Shown here piece by piece: positions 1 to 4,695 of a stretch of DNA of 5,782 nucleotides; position 1 is the stretch's first letter; every line of letters begins with the position of its first letter. The stretch spans positions 1-5,782 of the forward strand of contig DOYB01000246.1 in NCBI GenBank assembly GCA_003518745.1. Reading direction: 5' to 3'. The position numbers and the translations under genes are program-made. The stretch comes from Selenomonas sp. (GTDB taxonomy: Bacteria; Bacillota; Negativicutes; Selenomonadales; Selenomonadaceae). The notes beneath the pieces are model-generated. The model searched no databases. It was not told where the DNA came from and was given only the letters and a program-made list of their open reading frames with translations.

Positions 1-121
1 TAAATGGAAGGGAGTCAATCTTTTATGAGAAGGATAATTTAAACAAGAGAGCAGCATATGGACATGCAGGTAATTGCTTTTAGGAATGTGAGAGCACGGT
101 CTGACAATTTTTTCAAGAAAA

Positions 122-577
122 TCACAACCAATAGTAAAAGATACCCACCAGAAAACTGACTAAGTTCGTGAGCAAAAGGGTGATAAACAGCTTTATCTTC
201 TCTGTGGGAATGCCATATATACATAGAGCGAATTCCAACGCAATTACCATGCACTCTCCCAACAGCAGCATGATTAGATACCATGCATCGTCAGTAATGT
301 TTTGCAGGAACTCGTTCAGCAGGAGATTCGTGACGATGTTTACTACGGCAAAGTAAGCGCAGTCGCGGAATCTCCTGTAGCCGAGCAGGTAAAACAGCGG
401 AACCTCTATGATCACAGTCAGAAAGGCGTTCTCCAATAACTCCGGATCCGCAAAATACCCAATATACGTTTCAGCGGGCATGGGATTCGCTACATCCGCA
501 TAGGCAACAGTTGAGTATTGGAGAAATAGAAAAAATCCAATGACCGCTACAGCCTTGCGGTTTTTAATAAAATACAT
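122..577 (-). CDS. Small polytopic membrane protein with signal peptide, unknown function
   Basis: Function not recognised. The 151-aa product starts with a typical export signal: basic residues K5, R7 and K8, a hydrophobic core at about 9-25, and an AYA|D cleavage site after residue 27. The mature start is DVANP. Four hydrophobic segments follow at about 48-66, 74-91, 99-121 and 130-150, each carrying polar residues that are unusual inside a membrane: E58, N80/N84, E108/E115 and N138. The spacing E58-x7-G66-x16-T83-N84-L85 recurs as E115-x6-G122-x14-T137-N138-L139, so the protein may be two copies of a two-helix unit. The ATG at 577 follows a GTGAGGTG ribosome binding site by 7 bases. It is the last gene of a leftward cassette, 56 bases after the MFS-like gene, and shares its 5' end with the first gene of that cassette. 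I infer an envelope role linked to the transporter. Small 'ADV...P' membrane proteins of this general look occur in several phyla without known function (recollection, not searched). Confidence 0.78.
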   Translation of the reverse strand: MYFIKNRKAVAVIGFFLFLQYSTVAYADVANPMPAETYIGYFADPELLENAFLTVIIEVPLFYLLGYRRFRDCAYFAVVNIVTNLLLNEFLQNITDDAWYLIMLLLGECMVIALEFALCIYGIPTEKIKLFITLLLTNLVSFLVGIFYYWL

Positions 578-584
578 TAAGCTT

Positions 585-592
585 CACCTCAC
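585..592 (-). promoter_or_regulatory. Ribosome binding site of the 151-aa membrane protein
   Basis: GTGAGGTG on the minus strand lies 7 bases before the ATG at 577 and fixes that start. The identical octamer stands at the identical distance before the 168-aa gene at the other end of the cassette. Confidence 0.8.
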
Positions 593-633
593 GAAGTAGC
601 AGAGAACCTTTGCTCTTAACGGCCTTATGATAA

Positions 634-1638
634 TCATTGCCTTTCCGGGCGAAACCGCTGGAATAGGTAGAAGGCAGCAAATAGACACAGGAATTGGATT
701 ACTATCATGGCCTGAGGCGGAATCTGAAGACTGCCGCGGAAGAATGCTCCCGGCAGCAGACAGCCCGCGGCCAGTCCGAACATCATTCCGGGATGTGATG
801 GACTGCATCGGTGCACTAAGCGCAGGGTCAGCGGCATGGTCATGTTGAAGGCTAAAACCAATAGCAATATAGACAACAGGCCGCCTCCTTGAAGCGCAAG
901 AAATCCCAGAATAAAGATTAGCATGATGGTGTTTTGGAATCCCATACGGTCACAGCAGAGCCCACCCAGAGCCTTGCCCAACGCAAAGACGCAGGGGAAC
1001 AGCATTACATATTCCTCGGAGCCGCCTCCGCCGCCAAAACCGCGGAGAATTACGCAGCCTAGGAGCAGAGAAAGACATGCAATCCCTGCCAATGGAGCAG
1101 GTCCTGTTTCCACAGTTGTACCTGTTAGGTTTGGGCTGTATATTGGGGGAGCTTCCAAGCTATCCTGCCGCAATGTGTGAAATACCGCAAGGGTCAGTAT
1201 GGCATACAGGGGAAGGAATACAAGTGTATCCACTATTTGATTAAGTCCAAGGGCAAGCCCTATAGCGCCGCTGGACACGAAAAGCCCCAATTCCTTGTAG
1301 GTGGAGTAACGACGCAGAACAATGCTTCCTGCGGCCACATGGAAGATACAGTTGCCCATGCCAAGGCAGATGACCTGAGTGGTAATTCCCACAGCTTCTG
1401 CGGTACCAAATCCTAAAGCTACCAGTGACAGCAGTAATGCGTAGGGAATCCAGTCGAGGTGTCGATCCAGAATAAAGCCTACAATCCATTGACCGCCAAA
1501 GGCAATTAAATTATACATACCAAAATAGTATATAATCGGTTCGTAATACAGCTCATTGACTGCATAGGCAGCAAGGGCAGCACCGCAAATGCCGTCCACA
1601 AACAGGTGCTGCAAGGTATATAGGAAAAGCATGGTCAT
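634..1638 (-). CDS. Compact MFS-like transporter (12 predicted helices)
   Basis: An integral membrane protein of 334 aa, probably a secondary transporter of the major facilitator superfamily; the substrate cannot be told. About twelve hydrophobic segments fit in two halves (roughly 4-156 and 181-327), joined by a polar loop at about 157-180. The MFS motif A loop (G-x3-DR) is visible in both halves: G54...D58-R59 after helix 2, and G226...D230-R231-x-G233 after helix 8. Helix 1 carries H11 and D15. Helix 4 has GxGNxxFH (G94, N96, F99, H100), which resembles the helix-4 region of fosmidomycin-resistance-type MFS proteins, but I would not assign that function. A GFGGGGG run (200-206) sits between helices 7 and 8. 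At 334 aa it is short for an MFS protein (usually near 400), with minimal loops. The ATG at 1638 overlaps the upstream stop as ATGA; an ATG two codons later (1632) has better spacing from the AGGGA stretch and is an alternative start. Confidence 0.85.
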   Translation of the reverse strand: MTMLFLYTLQHLFVDGICGAALAAYAVNELYYEPIIYYFGMYNLIAFGGQWIVGFILDRHLDWIPYALLLSLVALGFGTAEAVGITTQVICLGMGNCIFHVAAGSIVLRRYSTYKELGLFVSSGAIGLALGLNQIVDTLVFLPLYAILTLAVFHTLRQDSLEAPPIYSPNLTGTTVETGPAPLAGIACLSLLLGCVILRGFGGGGGSEEYVMLFPCVFALGKALGGLCCDRMGFQNTIMLIFILGFLALQGGGLLSILLLVLAFNMTMPLTLRLVHRCSPSHPGMMFGLAAGCLLPGAFFRGSLQIPPQAMIVIQFLCLFAAFYLFQRFRPERQ

Positions 1639-2141
1639 TCTTCCCTAGCAGGGCGTATGGTGACCTTGTCTTTGCCGTTAACCTTTTGAATGTAGATATG
1701 CTTCACCATACGGTCGGTAGCGAGCTTATTTCCGAAGCGGGTGGGGCGCTTCATCGTTACGGAAAGCTCCATCACATAGTGTGATTCTATGCCTTCCTCC
1801 TGAGACTCATAGGCAAATGTATCCTGCTTCGTGGCATCCTTGTTGCCTGCCCCTTTGCCGTAGGTAACCAGCTGATCTGTGTCAGCTATATGCACAGCAT
1901 ACTGATATAGACATTGAGCGTTGAAATGGAAGTACGCCGACATCTTTCCGTTCTCTTCGATTTTGAAGCTGACATTAGGCATAGCGGCAGAAGAGATTTC
2001 CCTGTCATCATGAGCAGAAGGCCTTGGTCCGCCCCAGGGGTCTGCCACATCAGCATGCGCTGCCATAGAACCGCAGAAAAGCAAGGCAATTCCAATGCCC
2101 AGGATTGTCTTGGTACTCTTGTTATTCTTTAAGAAATACAT
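1635..2141 (-). CDS. Secreted, probably beta-rich protein of unknown function
   Basis: Not recognised. The 168-aa product has a signal peptide: K5, N6/N7 and K8 in a basic start, a hydrophobic core at about 12-27, and cleavage after AHA30. The mature start is DVADPWGGPRP. C23 is preceded by F, so it does not form a good lipobox and a type I signal peptidase site is more likely. After a polar linker (about 37-55), the rest alternates hydrophobic and polar residues in strand-like stretches (about 56-61, 66-74, 77-95, 120-130, 146-163), suggesting a small beta-sandwich acting outside the cytoplasmic membrane (inference). I chose the ATG at 2141: it lies 7 bases after GTGAGGTG, matches the start of the 151-aa gene, and the ATG at 2183 falls at or before the likely transcript start. 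The ATG at 2144 is a minor alternative. Its stop overlaps the MFS-like start by 4 bases (ATGA), so the two are probably translationally coupled. Confidence 0.82.
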   Translation of the reverse strand: MYFLKNNKSTKTILGIGIALLFCGSMAAHADVADPWGGPRPSAHDDREISSAAMPNVSFKIEENGKMSAYFHFNAQCLYQYAVHIADTDQLVTYGKGAGNKDATKQDTFAYESQEEGIESHYVMELSVTMKRPTRFGNKLATDRMVKHIYIQKVNGKDKVTIRPAREE

Positions 2142-2148
2142 CATGTCA

Positions 2149-2156
2149 CACCTCAC
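2149..2156 (-). promoter_or_regulatory. Ribosome binding site of the secreted protein gene
   Basis: GTGAGGTG on the minus strand is 4 bases before the ATG at 2144 and 7 before the ATG at 2141. The 7-base spacing equals that of the paralogous 5' end at 577-592, which favours 2141 as the start. Confidence 0.75.
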
Positions 2157-2185
2157 TGAGATATTTATAAGCTCTGTCAGCATAT

Positions 2186-2215
2186 ATCATAGAAAAAATT
2201 TTATAGCGTTGTCAA
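2186..2215 (-). promoter_or_regulatory. Sigma-A-like promoter of the minus-strand cassette
   Basis: Read on the minus strand, TTGACA (2215-2210, perfect -35) is followed after 18 bases by TATGAT (2191-2186, 5 of 6 to the -10 consensus). The expected transcript start is near 2179, giving a leader of about 38 bases before the ATG at 2141. No second promoter is evident further down, so all three cassette genes probably depend on it. Confidence 0.7.
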
Positions 2216-2228
2216 GAAACTCAATAAC

Positions 2229-2256
2229 CTTTCAGATGACGTGAAAGCGAATTTCA
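2229..2256. repeat. Alternating TTTCA/TGAAA half-sites between divergent promoters
   Basis: CTTTCA (2229-2234), TGAAAG (2242-2247) and TTTCA (2252-2256) form two overlapping inverted repeats with spacers of 7 and 5 bases. They lie about 14 bases upstream of the minus-strand -35 box and about 73 bases upstream of the plus-strand one. The position would suit a regulator of the cassette. The units are short and the region is AT-rich, so chance is possible. Confidence 0.3.
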
Positions 2257-2328
2257 TAAAACTGGTATAGCAGCATGTACTGTATCTTAGTCAATAAGGG
2301 AGCTGGCAATAAATAAATGTCTTAGATG

Positions 2329-2357
2329 TTTACAAAATGACCTTAAAGTGGTACAAT
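2329..2357 (+). promoter_or_regulatory. Sigma-A-like promoter of the rimP-nusA-infB operon
   Basis: TTTACA (2329-2334, 5 of 6) and TACAAT (2352-2357, 5 of 6) are separated by exactly 17 bases. Transcription should start near 2364, giving a 5' leader of about 74 bases that contains the hairpin at 2382-2407. It is the only good promoter seen upstream of rimP, and the genes up to infB are tightly packed behind it. Confidence 0.78.
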
Positions 2358-2381
2358 GACAACAATATGAATTTTTAATGT

Positions 2382-2407
2382 AGAGAGTGGGTGCGAACCC
2401 ACTCTTT
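2382..2407 (+). promoter_or_regulatory. GNRA-capped leader hairpin before rimP
   Basis: A perfect 8-bp stem, GAGTGGGT (2385-2392) with ACCCACTC (2397-2404), encloses the tetraloop GCGA (GNRA type). A2384-U2405, a G-U pair and an A-U pair extend it. Only a short run of three T follows the main stem (2405-2407), so it could be a weak intrinsic terminator/attenuator or a 5' stabilising hairpin. Similar AGTGGG...CCCACT hairpins stand before rimP (ylxS) in many Firmicutes as I recall, which would argue for a conserved role in this operon, whose own product NusA acts on hairpin-dependent termination. Confidence 0.7.
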
Positions 2408-2425
2408 CATCTTGTTAAGGCATGT

Positions 2426-2433
2426 GGAGGTGA
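2426..2433 (+). promoter_or_regulatory. Ribosome binding site deciding the rimP start
   Basis: GGAGGTGA, almost a full complement of the 16S rRNA tail, stands 4 bases before the ATG at 2438. The reading frame is open upstream to 2387, but translation from there would run through the leader hairpin and add 17 residues with no RimP similarity. Confidence 0.88.
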
Positions 2434-2437
2434 AGCT

Positions 2438-2887
2438 ATGGCAAAGCAGATTGAAAGCGCGGTGGAGGAGCTTGTGATTGAGTTGTTGCAGGAATCCCCT
2501 GAGCTTGAACTGGTGGATGTGGAATATGTAAAGGAGGGTGATTGGTACCTCAGGGTCTTTATTGACAAGGAGGGCGGCATTGATCTGGATGATTGCCAGG
2601 AACTCAGCGAGCGTCTGGGAAAGGTGCTGGATGAAAGAAATTTGATAAGCGAGAGCTACATGCTGGAGGTTTCATCTCCGGGGCTGGACCGTGTACTCAG
2701 AAAGGATCGGGATTTTACACGGGAAATGGGAAAAGCTGTGGATATTTCCCTGTACGCCCCCATTGATGGGGAAAAGCAGCTGACGGGTACGTTGGCTGGA
2801 TATGATGGGAAAAGCGTGACGTTAAAGGGGAAGGAACCTATCCCTATGGACAAGGTTGCCCAGATACGTCTGCACATAGATTTTTAA
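2438..2887 (+). CDS. rimP: Ribosome maturation factor RimP
   Basis: RimP (YlxS, formerly DUF150) binds the 30S subunit in the cytoplasm and helps its late assembly. The 149-aa length is typical. The N-terminal alpha/beta domain (about 1-82) carries the family signatures LVDVEY at 25-30, W36-x-LRVFID at 38-43, GGIDLDDC at 46-53 and YMLEVSSPGLDRVL at 74-87. The C-terminal SH3-like barrel (about 90-149) ends with the usual DKVAQIRLHIDF strand. It is first in the operon, behind a leader hairpin, and 13 bases before nusA. Nothing is odd about it. Confidence 0.97.
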   Translation: MAKQIESAVEELVIELLQESPELELVDVEYVKEGDWYLRVFIDKEGGIDLDDCQELSERLGKVLDERNLISESYMLEVSSPGLDRVLRKDRDFTREMGKAVDISLYAPIDGEKQLTGTLAGYDGKSVTLKGKEPIPMDKVAQIRLHIDF

Positions 2888-2891
2888 AAAT

Positions 2892-2897
2892 AGGAGG
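2892..2897 (+). promoter_or_regulatory. Ribosome binding site of nusA, ambiguous start
   Basis: AGGAGG ends only 3 bases before the ATG at 2901 but 9 bases before an in-frame TTG at 2907. The latter spacing is the more usual one, so translation may start at TTG and give MATRKSKP.... The following bases AGC could also let the GGAG at 2896-2899 pair, without improving the ATG spacing. Confidence 0.7.
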
Positions 2898-2900
2898 AGC

Positions 2901-4067
2901 ATGATTTTGGCTACCAGAAAAAGCAAGCCAGTCGACTATGCGGCAGGTTTTTTGGATGCGATCAAGGATTTGGGGAAGGAAAAGGGCATTGCCCCGGAAA
3001 TCCTGTTTGACGCTATAGAAGCGGCACTGATTTCCGCGTATAAGCGCAACTTTGGTTCAGCGCAGAATGTGGAGGTCGTACTTGACAGGGACAGGGGAAC
3101 TTATCACGTGTATGCCATAAAGGTAGTGACAGAGGACCCTGACAACGATGTTACCCAGATATCGCTTGGAGAAGCCCGCGCCATAAATCCAGCCTACGAT
3201 GTGGGCAGCGAAGTCCGTATAGAAGTAACGCCGGCAAATTTCGGACGTATTGCCGCGCAGACCGCGAAGCAGGTTGTGGTGCAGCGTGTGCGTGAGGCAG
3301 AGCGAGATATCATCTACGAGGAATTCATGAGCAGGGAAGGGGACATCATAAGTGGGCTTGTCCAGCGTGTAGAGAACAGGAATGTTTTCATAGACCTGGG
3401 AAAGACAGAGGCTGTCCTTACTCCCGCGGAACAAATCGCGGGTGAGCAGTATAAGCACGGTGATTTCATAAAGGCCTATATCGTGGAAGTTCGTAAGACC
3501 AGCAAAGGGTCTCAGATACTGGTTTCCAGAACTCACCCCGGATTGCTGAAGCGTCTGTTTGAATCCAATGTGCCGGAAATCCAGGAGGGTGAGGTAGAGA
3601 TAAAATCCGTGGCCAGAGAGCCTGGAATGCGCTCCAAGATTGCGGTTTATTCGAAGGATGAGGACGTGGACCCTGTAGGCGCGTGTGTAGGCCAGCGGGG
3701 ACAGCGGGTGCAGGCTGTGGTTGACGAGCTGGGCGAGGAAAAGATCGATATCGTAAAGTGGAATGAGGATTCCGCAAAATTCATTGCCAACGCGCTCAGC
3801 CCTGCTAAGGTGGTCTCTGTGGCAGTCAACGAGGATGAGAAGGTTTCCCGCGTGGTTGTACCTGATTATCAGCTTTCCCTTGCCATAGGCAAGGAGGGCC
3901 AGAACGCGCGTCTCGCAGCTAAGCTCACAGGCTGGAAAATAGACATCAAGAGTGAATCTCAGGCAGCAGAGGAAAGTCTGGATGAGAACATGAATGTTGT
4001 GGAGGTAACCGGAGACGAATCCTTTACAGTGGAAGGTGAGCAGCGTGAAGCAGAAGAAAATTCCTGA
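2901..4067 (+). CDS. nusA: Transcription termination/antitermination factor NusA
   Basis: NusA binds RNA polymerase and nascent RNA, promoting hairpin pausing and termination and taking part in rRNA antitermination. The 388-aa product has the expected order: RNA polymerase-binding N-terminal domain (about 15-135, with KEKGIAPEILFDAIEAALISAYKR spread over 26-49), S1 domain (about 143-210), KH1 (about 211-290, GACVGQRGQRVQ at 260-271, GQRG loop 264-267) and KH2 (about 291-352, LAIGKEGQNARLAAKLTGWKIDI at 328-350, GKEG loop 330-333). An acidic tail (about 353-388) follows; there are no C-terminal acidic repeat domains like those of E. coli NusA. Compared with common NusA starts near 'FIEAL..LEKEKGI', it has about ten extra basic N-terminal residues. 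ATG 2901 and TTG 2907 are both possible starts. It is 13 bases after rimP and overlaps ylxR. Confidence 0.98.
   Translation: MILATRKSKPVDYAAGFLDAIKDLGKEKGIAPEILFDAIEAALISAYKRNFGSAQNVEVVLDRDRGTYHVYAIKVVTEDPDNDVTQISLGEARAINPAYDVGSEVRIEVTPANFGRIAAQTAKQVVVQRVREAERDIIYEEFMSREGDIISGLVQRVENRNVFIDLGKTEAVLTPAEQIAGEQYKHGDFIKAYIVEVRKTSKGSQILVSRTHPGLLKRLFESNVPEIQEGEVEIKSVAREPGMRSKIAVYSKDEDVDPVGACVGQRGQRVQAVVDELGEEKIDIVKWNEDSAKFIANALSPAKVVSVAVNEDEKVSRVVVPDYQLSLAIGKEGQNARLAAKLTGWKIDIKSESQAAEESLDENMNVVEVTGDESFTVEGEQREAEENS
4031..4039 (+). promoter_or_regulatory. Ribosome binding site of ylxR inside nusA
   Basis: GGAAGGTGA (8 of 9 to AGGAGGTGA) is followed after 5 bases by GTG at 4045. It lies inside the last nusA codons, so ribosomes ending nusA could restart here. 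It speaks against the in-frame GTG at 4036, which overlaps the site itself. Confidence 0.75.
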
Positions 4068-4323
4068 ACGTGTATGCCTTGGCTGTCAGAAATTATTTCC
4101 AAAAAGAGAACTGATTCGCGTGGTTCGGAGTCCTGAAGGGGAGTATTCGATTGATCATACCGGTAAGAAGTCCGGTAGGGGGGCCTATCTGTGCCATGAC
4201 TTGGAATGCTTTGAATTGGCCAGGAAAGCACGTCGCTTTGAACGTTCCTTTCAAGGTCAGATAGATGATACTGTTTATGAGAGTCTTGCAAGGGAGTTAG
4301 CTCAGGAGAGGTCGGATGGATAA
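4045..4323 (+). CDS. ylxR: YlxR-family RNA-binding protein (RNase P modulator RnpM)
   Basis: A small basic cytoplasmic protein of the YlxR (DUF448) family, lately described in Firmicutes as a modulator of RNase P (RnpM) and as a nucleoid-associated regulator. The 92-aa product shows the family signature: KIPERxCLGC near residues 5-14, ELIRVVRSPEG at about 22-32, the GRGAYLC motif at about 44-50, and C55 in DLEC. The four cysteines (C11, C14, C50, C55) could form a metal-like cluster, though many family members lack some of them. A basic KARRFERSF helix follows. The GTG start at 4045 is chosen from its ribosome binding site; the open frame permits GTG 4036, adding three residues. It overlaps nusA by 23 bases and ylxQ by 8, so coupled translation is likely. 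Confidence 0.94.
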   Translation: MKQKKIPERVCLGCQKLFPKRELIRVVRSPEGEYSIDHTGKKSGRGAYLCHDLECFELARKARRFERSFQGQIDDTVYESLARELAQERSDG

Positions 4324-4648
4324 AGTAAAGGAGCAGCGTATCCGGAACCTTTTGGGAATGGCTCAAAGAGCGCGTAAGGTGGTTTCGGGAGCATTTGCAG
4401 TTGAACAGGCAATTAAGGATGGAACAGCAAAGCTGCTTCTTTTGGCCGGTGACGCGGAGGCAAAATCCGTAAATGCGTACAAGGAGCTGGCTGAAAAAAA
4501 TTGTATTCCATGTGTTATGGTCCTGCGAAAGGACAGCATGGGAGAATGTATGGGAAAAGAGTATCGGGCAGTCGCTGCATTGCTGGACGATGGCTTCAGC
4601 AAGTCGCTGCGGAAGCTGCTAGGAGATATTGAGAAAAAGGATAAATGA
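4316..4648 (+). CDS. ylxQ: L7Ae/L30e-type RNA-binding protein YlxQ
   Basis: YlxQ belongs to the L7Ae/L30e/S12e/Gadd45 ribosomal protein family; homologues bind kink-turn RNA, although the cellular job of YlxQ itself is not settled. The 110-aa product has the family layout: LLGMAQRARKVVSGAFAVEQAI at 12-33 (helix and the G-x-x-x-V region), LLLLAGDAE at 40-48, an N53-rich turn, the IPCVMV strand at 64-69, and GECMGKEYRAVAALLDDGFSKSL at 76-98. The length is normal. The ATG at 4316 follows AGGAGAGG (4304-4311) and overlaps the ylxR end by 8 bases. The stop codon lies inside a long inverted repeat. Confidence 0.94.
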   Translation: MDKVKEQRIRNLLGMAQRARKVVSGAFAVEQAIKDGTAKLLLLAGDAEAKSVNAYKELAEKNCIPCVMVLRKDSMGECMGKEYRAVAALLDDGFSKSLRKLLGDIEKKDK

Positions 4649-4677
4649 TATTGTCCTAGCTATCTATCATTTATCTT
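4638..4677 (+). repeat. AT-rich inverted repeat over the ylxQ stop
   Basis: GATAAATGATA (4640-4650) and TATCATTTATC (4665-4675) are perfect reverse complements around a 14-base loop; one G-U and one A-U pair extend the stem to 13 bp. The left arm holds the ylxQ stop codon TGA, and the right arm ends 9 bases before the infB ribosome binding site GGGGTGA (4685-4691). The stem is AT-rich and is followed by TATT rather than a clean U-tract, so it is a poor intrinsic terminator. It may be an RNA processing site, a 3' protective hairpin or a modulator of infB translation. Confidence 0.6.
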
Positions 4678-4695
4678 ATTGAGTGGGGTGAAGCC

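Noticed and set aside
109..122. TTTTTTCAAGAAAA after the 151-aa gene as a terminator
   Set aside because: The inverted repeat would leave a two-base loop and has no GC stem, so it cannot be a normal intrinsic terminator.
39..284. An 81-codon minus-strand frame running past the end of the 151-aa gene
   Set aside because: It overlaps the membrane protein gene out of frame and has no ribosome site or recognisable features; I take bases 1-121 as non-coding.
2142..2183. Longer start of the secreted protein at 2183
   Set aside because: It adds polar residues in front of a good signal peptide and lies at or ahead of the predicted transcript start; the ribosome site at 2149-2156 points to 2141.
2387..2437. 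Upstream extension of rimP adding 17 residues from 2387
   Set aside because: It would be translated from inside the leader hairpin, lacks a ribosome site, and the added residues do not look like RimP, while GGAGGTGA precedes the ATG at 2438.
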